From: Coenobita brevimanus
Taxonomy: Eukaryota; Arthropoda; Malacostraca; Decapoda; Coenobitidae
Assembly (NCBI GenBank): GCA_032717465.1
Contig: CM064664.1
Coordinates: forward strand, 4,721,173-4,785,172
Direction: 5' to 3'
DNA length: 64,000 nt
Within the stretch, counting starts at the first letter, position 1. The number at the start of each line of letters is the position of its first letter. The notes beneath the pieces were generated by a model. It was not told the DNA's origin. It saw nothing but the letters and a program-made list of their open reading frames with translations, and did no database searches. Below are positions 10,341 to 22,010 of this stretch, piece by piece. Position numbers and translations under genes: made by a program.

Positions 10341-10441
10341 ACCACGGGGGAGAGCTGTGCCTGCGTCTCGTTAGTGACCTGGCCGTCCACACCCACCTCG
10401 AACACACCCACACCCCGTGCTGCTCCAACATCACCAATACT
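10325..10441 (-). CDS. Candidate upstream exon of the ionotropic receptor
   Basis: This is a 117-bp open exon on the minus strand. The acceptor is ctgtttttattag (AG at 10443-10442), preceded by a pyrimidine tract. The donor is cgtcgg|gtaggt (GT at 10324-10323). It encodes GVGVFEVGVDGQVTNETQAQ, then LSPVVSQARR. It begins and ends in phase 0, matching the phase-0 start of the next exon, so splicing would give ...SQARR joined to QLRQVSWC.... The upstream frame hits a stop, as expected for an intron. The similarity to an IR N-terminal region is from memory and weaker than for the next exon. Confidence 0.42.
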
Positions 10442-10534
10442 CTAATAAAAACAGTGTATAATTATACAGAGTAAATTAGTTTTCATAGGGTTAAGATGCC
10501 AGCGAGGACAGTGTATTATTACTTTAAATTTTCT

Positions 10535-12299
10535 TATTAATAATCTATCTGTCTATAGCCAGACGCCTCAGTCCCACAAGGGAAGGCAACAAACAAATCG
10601 GTTCCATGTTGCTCTGTTCCCGGCCATTTTGCTGACTTCCCCCAGCTCTAACCTCCTCTATCATATACCTCTCCACTCCATCCCTCCATCTCATTCTTGG
10701 TCTCCCCTTCCCTCTTCCTCCTCTCCACCTCACTCACATACAGTCTCCTCGTCAGGCTCTCGTTCCCCATCCTTTCCACGTGGCCAAACAACCTCAGTGT
10801 ATTTCTCCTAATGCTTTTTATCCTATCCACATCTACACCACAACGTTCCTTCACTTCCTCATTTGTCAGTCTGTCTTTCCATGTAACTCCACATGCTTCT
10901 CTGAGATAACACCTTTCCGCTGCTCTCACTCTCGACTTGTGCCCTTCCAACAAGGTTCAAGCTTCACTTCCATGTGTTAGAGTTTGTATCACAATCCTAT
11001 GAAGCAGAGGCTTTTTTATCTCCATGTTCACTTCCCTCTTCCATATCAGTGCTTTCTAAGAATCAGAGCCATTCATTCCCTGTTGTACCTTTTCATGGGC
11101 TTCATCCTCTAAATTTCCATCCTTACTCATCACACTACCCAGGTACTTAAATAAACTCATATTTTCCATTTCCTCATCATCCAGCCTCACTGTGCATTCA
11201 GTGACTTCTTTTCTCTCGCAGACCACAGCTTTACTCTTCCCTACATTCACCTTTAGGTTCCGTTTCATACACATTCTCCCAAACTCAGTCACCAAGCCTT
11301 GTAATCCCCCTTTATCGGCATTTAACAATACAGTATTATCTCCAGACAATAGAACAGGAAGTTTCCAAACGCTGCAATTTCTCATCAGGACCTCTCTAAC
11401 ATCCACTGCCCTACTTTATATCTCTCTTATAACTCCATCCATATACAGATTGAACTATCATTGATACATGATAAATTTTTGTTCCAATCCAACGTTCAGT
11501 CACAAGAATATACTCAGTTCACCATTCACACCGTCTACAGCCTTAGCGCCCTCATACATACTCTTCACGGCATTCAACAGTTTCCCATTTACTCAACTTA
11601 TTCTTAATATTTTCCACATTCCTAGTCCATCCACTCAGGCATATGCTTTTTCCAGTTCGATGGAGATCATATACAACTTCTTTCCCTTTGTAGAAACTTT
11701 TCCACTGAAGATCTTAGGACGAATGTCTGATCTACACAGTCTCACCTATTCCTAAAACCTCCCTGTTCTTCTCTAATTTATTCCTCTGTTATTTCCCTAT
11801 CTCTGTCAATAAGAATCCTACCATATAATTTTCCTGTTTCACCTAGAAGAAAAATGCCAGTATGATTACCACACACTTCTTATTCCAATTTTCCTTTACA
11901 CAGGGGAATTATTTTTCCTAACTTTCAATCCTCCGGGACTCTGCCTTCCTACCACGCCAATCTGCACATCTTCCATATCCACTTCACTAATATCTCTACC
12001 CCATGCTTTAGCATTTCACCACACACTTCATCAGTTCCTGGGGTTTCCCCATTTTGACTTTCTTCATTCCTTTCACCACTTCCATCCTACTGATCACTTC
12101 GTCCCTTACATCCCTCCTCGTCACAGCTACTCCCCAGCCACTTATATTCACACCAGTTTAATTCCCTGTGTTAACAATTCCTTAAAGTATTCTCTCAATC
12201 TGTTCACTTCTCCCTTCACCACTAGCAATCAGTCATTTTTATCTTCCACTCCCCTACTTTCTTCTTTATCACTTTGTCTCTCTTTACCTCCTTCCAAAT

Positions 12300-12300
<1 letters not shown>
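10535..12300 (-). mobile_element. RTE-like LINE copy A2, heavily mutated
   Basis: This is a minus-strand copy of family A. Its 3' end near 10535 has the same UTR as A1, with an inverted gatagattattaat tail. Coding remnants are the C-terminal region at 10648-10953 (CGVTWKDRLTNEEVKERCGV, GHVERMGNE) and part of the palm and thumb at 11056-11406 (the FADD region reads LSGDNTVLL, so the catalytic box is lost). Weakly recognisable fingers and linker extend to about 12300. Many stops and frameshifts make it clearly a pseudogene. Confidence 0.7.
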
Positions 12301-12989
<689 letters not shown>

Positions 12990-12990
<1 letters not shown>

Positions 12991-13226
12991 CCTACGTGAC
13001 CAGGAACATCTTTATAAATTGGTGACGTTTCGACAACTCATTTGTTATTTTCAAACGTAGGGAAAATATAATAAAAACCAAAGTAAACACCATGTCTGTT
13101 ATAAAAATACAAACACAACATGATTATGAAACTGAGGTTTGAAAAAGGCAAATGAGTTGTCAAACCGATTCCACTCCTGATCACGCTGGATTTTATCTTC
13201 ATAATAGGACAACGTTTCCACCTTTG

Positions 13227-13230
<4 letters not shown>
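12990..13230. repeat. Inverted pair, possibly Penelope-like end fragment
   Basis: gtttcgacaactcatttg...ttttcaaac at 13026-13058 is matched in inverted orientation by gtttgaaaaaggcaaatgag ttgtcaaac near 13136-13165, giving arms of about 28 bp. The phrase 'gacgtttcgacaactc' resembles the terminal repeats of Penelope-like elements as I remember them. No RT or GIY-YIG frame is present, so the assignment is tentative. Confidence 0.3.

Positions 13231-13305
<75 letters not shown>
13230..13305. repeat. (TA)n microsatellite
   Basis: About 75 bp of TA repeat. The following 500 bp (13306-13800) contains no feature I can support except a short (TATC)n at 13796-13822. Confidence 0.95.
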
Positions 13306-13307
<2 letters not shown>

Positions 13308-13830
13308 CAAAGTCAGTAATTTGAAGAGAATACAGTTTTCAATGAATGGAACAGTGTCAAATTATAATTTAATCGGTACTGTAGTATATTTCTGTACTTG
13401 CTTTTCAGTTTAAAACAAAAATAAATAAACTGTTCTCATGAGTCCTGATTTGCTTTAATAATATTGATAACAACGTTACATCCGTGAGACTCAGTAGTTA
13501 GCACGCTTCTATGGCTCTTCACGAGGCTTTGGCATACAAGGCATCTTTCGACAAATCATCTTCTTGTTTGCTTGGAGATATCTCGTCAAATTTCTCACCT
13601 ACATTATTTGCCTTATTACTTTGAGAATATTTTGTCTACATACCTTAATATACTCTTGTGTGATGCACTACTATACTAGTTTTATAGAAGTATAAAAGGC
13701 ATTCCGGAGAATATGATGTCAGGTGGAAATTGAGCAACGAAGGATTAGGTTCTTTGGTGCTTTATTTGTTAAACAGAATATGTTCGCAAGTTTATATCTA
13801 TATCTATCTATCTATCTATCTACATACATA

Positions 13831-13947
13831 AACGGCCATACCACGTTGAGTACACCACTTCCCGTCCGATCAGTGAAGTTAAGCAACGTTGGGTCTGGTT
13901 AGTACGTGGATGGGTGACCGCCTGGGAACACCAGATGCTGTTGGCAT
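13831..13947 (+). rRNA. 5S rRNA-like sequence
   Basis: About 117 nt closely follow an animal 5S rRNA. The internal promoter elements are all recognisable: box A aagttaagcaacgttggg, the intermediate element ggttagtacgtgg, and box C ggatgggtgaccgcctggga. The last bases, ctgttggca, would pair with the 5' end. The canonical 5' GCC is missing, and no T-run terminator follows. Instead the sequence runs into a specific tail. It is therefore more likely the head of a 5S-derived SINE, or a pseudogene, than a functional gene of a 5S cluster. Confidence 0.8.
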
Positions 13948-14072
13948 AACGTTCTCCCTATGTGTCAAGTGGGGTTGGTGGAGGATTAGTGCCACTCCCT
14001 GTAAAACAACTCTAAGCCTTGACCACCCCGTATGGGATACATGGCGTCTGGCAATGATGATGATAATGATAT
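13831..14072 (+). mobile_element. 5S rRNA-derived SINE (SINE3-type)
   Basis: The 5S-like head is followed by a tail of about 115 bp (tctccctatgtgtcaagtgg onward) and ends in a short tgatgatgataatgat repeat. A pol III head, unrelated tail and simple-repeat end form the expected layout of a 5S-headed SINE. It abuts the DNA transposon that begins at 14104. A second copy was not found in the window, so the tail boundary is inferred. Confidence 0.55.
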
Positions 14073-14103
14073 ATATATACTGTATATATATATAATGTTT
14101 ATA

Positions 14104-17100
14104 AAGGTGGTCCTTATACAGTAGGGCCAAAATTCGATTTCTAAAATTCAAATGCCATACCCATTCAAAACATTCTAAATAGGTTAAAAATACTGTATAT
14201 GAAATATTTATGGCTACAGATAATTTTTAGAGGTTGCTCATTGCCCTTGATTATCACTGTATAAGAGTCAAACCGTGTATATTCAGAGGATTTTGTATCT
14301 GAAAATTTCTGACATTTATGAATTTTTTGGATATGATATCGGCTCATAGGTCAAAACGGTTAATTTTGGAAAAAGGTAGATATACTTATTAACTAATGTG
14401 AATTGCTTCAAAGCAAGTTATAGATTTTTTATGAACATTTAATTGTAATACCAGTAAACGACTATCAATACAGTCACTTTGGCATTATCAAATGACCAAT
14501 ATGTCGCCAACCAAATCATTGACCATTCATTACTGCAGGTGTCGCTTAACTCCATGAGGAACTCTGCATCTGTGGTCGGCCACAACTTGTAGGATGTATT
14601 GCCGCTGGTCTTCATCCTTTGTTAAACAACTGGAGAAGGCCTCGATAAGTGCAACTACTCGTTCAGCATGATCATTGGTTACTGCGAGTTTTTGCAAACA
14701 TACCAGCGCCTTTCCCTATGTGTGATCTTCATACCATTGGTCAACAGATAACTTCAAAAAGTCATCATCGATATTCAGTCTTTTGAAGAGATTCTTTGTC
14801 TTCTTCATGGCGAAATCAGTGACAGTCTTTCCTCGAACGTCACCAATATCAATGGTCACTCGCTGGAGAGGATCCTCTATACCATCATTGAAATTCATAG
14901 CTTGCACTATCTGTTTCTTGACTTCTTGACTGACGTTATCATCAAACAATGCAAGACCCACCAGCTCTTCATTCAAGTACCACAGATGAGAGGCAATTTT
15001 CTGAGCTGTTACTCTGGATATCTCATTGTTGATGGTGGCATAGTCGACTAGGGCCTGCAGCAGATACAGGTTGTTCTGTGGGGCGCTCACTGTGAGTGGT
15101 GCTGTTATCCAGGCCTTGACGTAAAAGCGTGTGTAAAACACACACAGGTCACGGAGACCACGTTCTTCACTGATGGTCAAGGTAAACTGTGAACGAAACA
15201 TCCACACTTTGAATGTGTAGATTACCTTTGACATCCATCGTGCTTGATGCATCGCGCTGGGCCTATGAAAACGAGTACCTCGTGGTGGTGATGAACCGAG
15301 GAAGATGGCAGTCAGCTCGAGTACCTCACGGTAATCATCTCGAGGCTGCTTGTGCAGAAGCGTAGTGAAAACAAAAGTCAGGACCTCCTCCTTGATATCT
15401 TCAAGTTGAGCTGCGACCATTTCATCAGATGATGCGTCTTGGAAGTGCTCCTGGTCAATTGAACTCCAAAAAGTTTGGAATTGTTTGAAGAGCAGCCATG
15501 CAACATGCATGGCTGCTTTGAAAGCAGTTCCTGCAAGTAGTTCTAAGATGTGATGCCAGCAGGCGAGTTACAAGAGTTCCCTGTCCAATAGCTGTTCCAC
15601 CATAATGGATGCTCCTTTTTGGCGACCCGTGTTTGCGCTTGTCATGTCGAAGCAGTTGCCTTGGACCCTTTCTGCAACTCCCCACCTCTTCAGTGTTCTG
15701 ACCACGGCTTGTGCTTGCTGCAAACCAGTCCCTGATTCTAATTTTGGAACTTCTAATAGCTGAGAATTACCACTTGACGAAATGATGATCGGAAGTCGGT
15801 CCATTTTTTCATTGTTGGTTAGGTCTGGAAGAAGCTTTCCATCCCAATGAACGACGATTACTTCATCCAGAGCGAACTAATTCATTATGCTCATCGTCGT
15901 CTCTTTGTGCCATTTCTGTCGCTGTCATCTGATGCTGCTGCGGTTCAGAATTAATGAACTGAAATCATGATCCAAAGCTTTTGCTGTTTCTCTGAGAATC
16001 ATCAGAGCAGCGCGATCAGACAGCTGATGTTGATCCAGAGTGGCCGACAAATTTTGACTCGGCACAACTTTCCGACCACATTTGGGTGGTGAAGGAAGAC
16101 TTACATTTAATTCTTCATTCACAGGAGTCATGCAGCTACCACTGGACTCATCCCCAGATGACAAAGTACTGCTGCTGCTGCTCTCCAATTCAGCGATTTC
16201 TTCAATCTCCGCAAATGCAGTGGCGGCCTTTTCTCTTCGTTTGAGCTCCATATACTCACGGTGGTGCTTATTTGCTTCTTTGATACTTAGGGTCTTATCG
16301 ATTCCTGCCATTGCCCCTGGCTGACCTTTCATACGCTGACTGATGAGAAACTGCTTGTCCTCTTCTATTGTAATCAGTTTCAGGGCGTCAACATGTGCAA
16401 TATCAAAAAGGTCATCCAAAGTATCTTTAAATGATTGCTCACCCTGTACTTGTGCTGGTGCTGTCCTGCCCTTGTTTTTCTTAAGAGATTGCCATTGAAG
16501 CAAAATCTTCTCCAATTTTTTCTTGGAATTGCATGTTTGTCGAACTGGAATACAGGCACGCTCCCAGAACTGTTCCACTTTTTCAATTGTAGCTGTCATT
16601 GTTGTTTTAATTGTCTTGTTCTGCTTCAGGTGGAGGTGCAAAAGATAACCTAGGGCTTGGCGGTTTGAAGGCAATTTGGATCCTTTGATATCATCTTCCA
16701 ACTTTCCGAGCAAGTAAACATCAGACCGAGTCCTAGTCAGGTTCCTTGCTTTAGCATCAGGGCCCTAACTCGTCAGAGCCATATTCGTCCAGAATCAACA
16801 CAGTTCAACCAGTTATCAGTAATTATGTAAGATTGCCTGTAAAAGTAGAAAGCATGCAATTAAAGGGTGCAATTAGATTGTCACTTTATGCTATCACACA
16901 ACAGTGACATCTCTATGCACTTAACTAGTAATTGAAACACTGTTATATACCAAACTGTCATTGAAATCTAGTAAATTATCGTCACCACGAATATCAGCAG
17001 CATAACCAAGTCATGAGGTCTAACGACAATTATCTAACTGCCACGCCCGGTTTACTGTAGGCAGCTGTGATCTGCCTAGGTGCTATGAATTTAAATCTCT

Positions 17101-17336
17101 GTACAATGTATAACTGAGTAGTTTCAAGACACCAAATTTGTGTGAAAGACATTTCTGTGACATCTATGTGGGACAAGCTGAATGTGGCGATACGTAATAA
17201 CATAAAAGGCCGATGAGCGACCTCTAAATATAAATATTTTTGAAAAATATATTGCATGACATGTTTTCGTGTTATATGGAAGGATTTCAGGGGGTATCGT
17301 CCTAAATATTTGCGTGATCGAAAATTAGGACCACCT

Positions 17337-17337
<1 letters not shown>
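14104..17337 (-). mobile_element. Complete DNA transposon with 13-bp TIRs, unassigned superfamily
   Basis: The left end AAGGTGGTCCTTA (14104-14116) is inverted at the right end as TTAGGACCACCTT (17325-17337), 12 of 13 identical. A few bases further in, both ends carry an attcgat/ttttcgat block. Both ends lie in TA-rich DNA, consistent with a TA or TA-containing target duplication. Inside is a single large minus-strand transposase-like pseudogene (14530-16776). Non-coding arms of about 430 bp (left) and 550 bp (right) hold no other gene. The TIRs and protein do not match a superfamily I can name with confidence. Confidence 0.6.
14530..16776 (-). pseudogene. Transposase-like protein, about 745 codons with four in-frame stops
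   Basis: One reading frame runs from about 16776 to a TAA at 14532-14530. It is interrupted only by TGA (15927-15925), TAG (15879-15877), TAA (15570-15568) and TAG (14718-14716), with no frameshift. The N-terminal part includes GYLLHLHLKQNKTIK and a basic region. The middle is a Ser/acid-rich linker (ELESSSSSTLSSGDESSG). A catalytic-looking region follows: VVHWDGKLLPDL with a first candidate Asp, FDMTSANTGRQKGA with a second, then LACWHHILELL, a C-x(2)-H-like motif of the kind seen after the second Asp in several RNase H-fold transposases. The C-terminal part has EELVGLALFDD and NDHAERVVALIE. Related proteins seem common in invertebrates but unassigned. It is the sole gene of the TIR element. 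Confidence 0.6.

Positions 17338-17340
<3 letters not shown>

Positions 17341-17410
<70 letters not shown>
17341..17410. repeat. (TA)n microsatellite
   Basis: About 70 bp of TA repeat between the 3.2-kb DNA transposon and the 547-bp MITE. Confidence 0.95.
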
Positions 17411-17414
<4 letters not shown>

Positions 17415-17957
17415 GGAACGCATTCGAGGACACTATTGTGACCCACGCAAACTTTGGCCACATGGCCCTTGCTTCCTATGTGGCCAATAGCTTCCTAAAA
17501 TGATGCGCTGTGTCGGGTGAAGGTAGTTGGTGCGCGCTCCTAGGCTAGGTTTTTCATATAACACAGGTGTGGGCTATAAAAGTGTCCAAGAATGTGTTAC
17601 AGCACTAGACATTTAGTGCATGGACTTTTCTTTGATGTTTTTCTGCCAGGAGACTGGGAGTCAGCCAGCTGCCCCCTACACCCCCCTACTGCCCCCTGGT
17701 CACCGGACATCATGATCCATTCATTATACTCGTGCTTATAGTCTTTACTTAATTTTTTAAAAATTGTCTTTAGTTACCACTGGAGGATTACACTTTTTTT
17801 TTTTTTTCTGTCAGACTGTAGTGTTAAGAGTGCATTTTAAGTCCATACCTTGTAAGTTTAATAAAAACAACTCCAGGTATGTTTTTTTAATTGGTACATA
17901 ACAGTGACCATGAATGTGGTAGCGTACAAAAAAAAAAAAATCGAATGTGTTCCAGGG
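17411..17957. mobile_element. 547-bp MITE with 17-bp TIRs
   Basis: The left end CCCTGGAACGCATTCGA (17411-17427) is mirrored by TCGAATGTGTTCCAGGG (17941-17957), 16 of 17 identical after reversal. Both ends lie directly in (TA)n, consistent with insertion at TA, as in Tc1/mariner-type elements. There is no coding capacity. A TATA-box-like TATAAAAG lies at 17575-17582. Confidence 0.6.
17575..17582 (+). promoter_or_regulatory. TATA-box-like sequence inside the MITE
   Basis: TATAAAAG sits in GC-containing sequence (gggctataaaagtgtccaag) inside the MITE. It is a good match to a pol II TATA box. No initiator or downstream gene is identifiable, so function is speculative. Confidence 0.25.

Positions 17958-17958
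<1 letters not shown>

Positions 17959-18022
<64 letters not shown>
17959..18022. repeat. (TA)n microsatellite
   Basis: About 64 bp of TA repeat. The next 270 bp (18023-18300) hold nothing I recognise. Confidence 0.95.
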
Positions 18023-18026
<4 letters not shown>

Positions 18027-18299
18027 AGCAGTAGACTGTAGCACCAGTCGGGCAGGGCAGTACTCCCAAGGTGGATGGAAAGCTGATGACATTGAGAGCT
18101 GGAGCTCCCGTTTCATTAGCCCTGGGGACTAGTTCCTGACCACCTCTCTTTGCTGAACTTTTTCGGTGTTTCAGAAACACAGAGAGTAGGCCAGCATGCT
18201 TTCCATTACAAGTTTCTCTAACTGTCAACACCAAACTACATCAACACTACACTACACTTCCTTTTCAAAATTAAAAAAAGGAAAATGGCACATTTAAAC

Positions 18300-19530
18300 C
18301 ATGCCTCAGAGTCCCCGGGGGGGGGGGGAAGACCACAAATGCCCGCACCATCCACCCTTCTCCCGGTGTCGACTCTACGAGCTGCCTGGAACCACTGGCT
18401 GACTCACTTCTTCATTTCTGCAACATTCGCAGCCTTTCCTCTAACTTTCTCTCTCTTGAACACCTTTAAACCTCACCTTCTTTTTTTTTTTAACCGAGAC
18501 ACTGCTATCTTATCCGAAGCAACTGACAGCAAACGCTTTTCTATATCCTTGTACTTTCTCTATACTCATTTCAAAGCCAAATGTTGCTGTTGTATATATG
18601 TATGCAACGATTTATCTTGCTCTCGTGTTTCTGAACTTGATTCTTCTGAATTCTCCACTCTCTGGCTTCAGCTGTCCTGTCATTCTCTGACTAAATATAT
18701 CTGCACAGTTTACGTATCCCCTAATTCGGTAGAAAGGCGGCCTGCAGTCCTCATGGACTCTTGTTCGAATCCCGGCTGGGGCAGGGAACAGTTTAAGGAT
18801 TCGAATTTCTTAAAAAGCAGACTTTTATTATCTACCAGACAACCAGCCGACATGTCATTGAAGCACCCCCACTAATAACAGTACACAATTCCTGTATGAG
18901 ATTGCTCTACCATGTATTCAATAGGGAGGGTGGGTGTTAGCGCCAAAGTGATGACATGTGAAGATGTAGGACTACTGGGCCCTAAGGAGGACTGCTGGTA
19001 CTTGGGAATAGGACACATACGTAAAAAATCTTACTTCTATGATAGATAACGTTCTATCCATTTCTTCTTTCTCTGAAATCTCCATTCTAGGAGATTTCAA
19101 TGTTCACTACCACCTTTGGCTCTCCTCTCCTTTCACTGATCCACCTGGTAAACAAGCCTACATCTTTACTACCCTTCATGACCTAGAGTAGCTTGTACAG
19201 CATCCTACCTGTATCCCTGACTGCCTTGGAGAGAGCACCAACATACTTGACCTCTTCCTTACGACTAATCCTTCTCCTTACACTGTTAATCTTTTCTTTC
19301 TGTTGGGCTCCTCCGATCACAACGTATTACCTTAACCCGTTCTATTCGTCTGGTACGGCCTGTGGACCCCCCAGAGAAATGTCAACCGTGGCACTTTGGA
19401 GCTGCAGATTGGGAGGTCCTCAGGCAGTGCTTCTTTGATTTACCCTAGAATGATTATTTCTTCCATGGCCAGGAGCCATCTGAGTGTGCCTTGCACATTA
19501 CAGATAAGCTTGGGCTTGGAAGCATACATA
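18300..19530 (+). mobile_element. Jockey/CR1-group LINE copy J3, 5' part only
   Basis: It begins with the 5' UTR shared with J5 (gagctgcctggaaccactgg at 18379-18398). A degenerate endonuclease follows: the frame at 18285-18875 includes [20 protein letters not shown] and [20 protein letters not shown]. The endonuclease continues after a SINE-like insertion, with FNVHYHLWL-type and [20 protein letters not shown] sequence at 19080-19320. The element breaks off in the spacer at the (TA)n run near 19531, so the RT is absent. Confidence 0.6.
18727..19022 (+). mobile_element. SINE-like insertion with a tRNA-type B box
   Basis: About 296 bp interrupt the J3 endonuclease between codons for YVSPNS and the resumed LINE sequence (cttacttctatgat). 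It contains TGTTCGAATCC (18762-18772), 10 of 11 to the tRNA B-box consensus. A possible A box (tagaaaggcgg, 18730-18740) is weak and closer than usual. About 25 bp of LINE sequence is missing at the junction. Confidence 0.35.
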
Positions 19531-19531
19531 A

Positions 19532-19605
<74 letters not shown>
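19531..19605. repeat. (TA)n microsatellite
   Basis: About 70 bp of TA repeat joining truncated J3 to the 5' UTR of RTE-C1. Confidence 0.95.
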
Positions 19606-19608
<3 letters not shown>

Positions 19609-19850
19609 CCCCTGTGGGTGTAGGGACACAATCTCGCCGCACTATGGAGTGGTACTACTACTCTGTGGCCAGGTTGTGTTAGGAAGAATACTACCACCGT
19701 ATTCCTTGCATGTCGTAAAAGGCGACTAAAAGGGGCGGGGTGAGGGGACTAGGGACCCCCTCCTCTGTTTTTAAGTTCCTAAAAAGAGACAGGCCATAAA
19801 AAGGGATAGGGGATTGAATTATCCCCGTACCCTAAAGACTGGGTCTATGA

Positions 19851-20666
19851 ATGTGCATGGATATAGTAGGATTGAGGCTAAAAAGGGAGAAGATTGGGAG
19901 AATGTTTGTGAGAAGAAAGTTGGATGTGTTAGCTTTGAGTGAAACGAAGATGAAAGGGAAGGGCGAGTCTATGTTTGGAAATGTGAATGGAAGATTGTCA
20001 GGTGTTGATAGAGGAAGGGCAAGAGAAGGTGTGACCTTGTTAGTGAGTCCGGAAGTACAGCAGTGTGTGATTGAACGGAAGGAGGTGTCATCAAGACTGA
20101 TGTGGGTGAAAGTGAAATTTGAACGTGAGTTGTGGGTTTTTGTGAGTGCATATGGGCCTGGTAGTGAAAGGGATCAAGAAGAGAGGGAGTCTTTCTGGAA
20201 TGATGTTGATGAGTGTCTGAAGAGTTTTGGACCGAATGTGAATGTGGTAATGATGGGAGATCTGAATGCTAGAGTGGGAAATGTAGCAGTTGAAGGTGTA
20301 GTTGGTATGCACGGTGTGCCTGGAAGAAATGAAAATGGGGAACGAATGATAGGGATGTGTGTTGAGTGAGAGATGGTGATCGGAAATATGCTATTTGAGA
20401 AGAGAGATATTTATAAGTATACAAGGATGAGACAGGAGGGTGGAAGGGTTGTTGATAAAGCTTTGATGGACTATGTGGTTGTGTCTAGAAATGTAATAGG
20501 AAGATTGTTGGATGTGAGACTTCTGAGAGGGGAGGATGGAGGTATGTCTGACCACTACCTGGTGGAAGGAAAGTTACGAGTAGGTATGAGATGGGTGAGA
20601 GCTAAGAGAGTTAGGTGTGGCAGGGAGGTTTTGAGAATGAGTTGGATAAAAGATAGAAAAAAATAG
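19851..20666 (+). pseudogene. APE-type endonuclease (family C)
   Basis: Codons for LALSETKMKGKGES carry the metal-binding Glu. VVMMGDLNARVGN is the GDxN motif and GGMSDHYLVEGKLRV gives the closing SDH. A TGA at about 20368-20370 interrupts the domain between MCVE and EMVIGN, where copy C2 reads through with Arg, so it is a CGA-to-TGA-type decay event. The frame then stays open to 20666. Confidence 0.7.
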
Positions 20667-20680
20667 AGTATCAGGAGAAA

Positions 20681-21163
20681 TTGAAAGATGAGTGGAACGC
20701 AGTGAATGATCAGGAAAATGGTAATGTGGAGGAGGAATGGCAGTTGTTTAAGAGTGCTGTGGTGGGGCATGCAGAAGAGGTGTGTGGTGTGAGAAGTGTG
20801 GGTGGTGGTGTAAGAAAAGGAAGTGAATGGTGGTGCGAGGAAGTAAGTATGGCTGTGGCTGAGAAGAGACATGCATATAAAGTGTGGCTGCAGAGGAAGG
20901 ATGAGGTGTCATATGAGAGGTATAAGGAGAAGAGGAATAGGGCGAGAAGGGCTGTGCGTGATGCTAAAGTGGAAACAGATGAGAGGTGGGGTAGGCGGCT
21001 GAATGAGAATTTTCAACAGAATAAGAAAATGTTCTGGAAGGAGGTGAAAAGGGTACGAAAGGGAGAGTCTGGGAAGGAAGAGCGAGTAAAAGCAGAGGAT
21101 GGAAGGATGTTAATGGAGATGGATGCAATAAGGAAGAGATGGGCAGAGTATTTTGAAAGATTG
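20681..21163 (+). pseudogene. Endonuclease-RT linker and RT start (family C), cut by piggyBac
   Basis: A frameshift near 20660 separates this from the endonuclease. The open frame has EWWCEEVSMAVAEKRHAYKV (the Trp-containing linker), then NENFQQNKKMFWKEVKRVRK and RKRWAEYFERLL. The frame ends at TTAA (21164-21167), where the piggyBac element begins. C2 continues here with NAEEERVAEIVADG, and C1 does the same at 25277. Confidence 0.7.
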
Positions 21164-22010
21164 TTAACCCATCACGTCCCGAGGTTTTCTGCACCTCCGA
21201 CATCCCCCAGTCCCGAGCTATTTTGGAAATAAATTTTTTTGGCTAAAACTTCCGCTTTGGTTGAGAAACAAAGGTAAATCACCAAGAAAGGTCTTACCGT
21301 GGTTCATAAGTGGTCGGAACAGGTGAGGTCCCCCGCGCCAGGTATCATATTCTATCATTGACTTGTGAGGCACTCACGTTTTCTATGGTAGGAAATATTG
21401 GGAGAAACAACACACAACACCTCTATATTTATTGAATTTGAACTAATAAACAATAAGAGTAGCAATATAATGGATTTCAGACACATATATATGAAAAATA
21501 AGCATTGTACCATTGCGAGAGCATAGCGAGTTAGGTCCGAGTCGTAACATGCTATATGCTAAGTTTCTTGTATCAGTCAACATATCGTTTTTTCTACTTG
21601 TATACTTCTGTTTCATTGACATTTTACCTATTTTTACTGTTTGTAAATGTTATCAGATGTTTTCATTCATTATGATGACATGCAGCATAAGTTTAGCGCA
21701 CATCGGCTTACTAAGCGCACTTGCTATGACTCGTATTTCAACACAACCAATTGTTTTATCACTTTCCTATTATTTTTTCCTTTACATAGAACCTTTCCTC
21801 CACCACTGTAAATGTTTTCAATTATTTACATTCATTACGAGGGCATTTAGCGAAATGCTAGTGCATATTCACATAGCAAACACAATCGCAAACACTCGTG
21901 TTTCATCTTCTACTTTATTTTTTCATTCCAATTATATTTTCCCACTTACATTACACACGTTTACACCCCTATACTGCACTATACATAGTTACTGGCATTA
22001 TTTATTTAAG

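Noticed and set aside
18725..18800. tRNA gene
   Set aside because: Only a B-box-like sequence is present. The A box is weak and too close, and no cloverleaf can be drawn.
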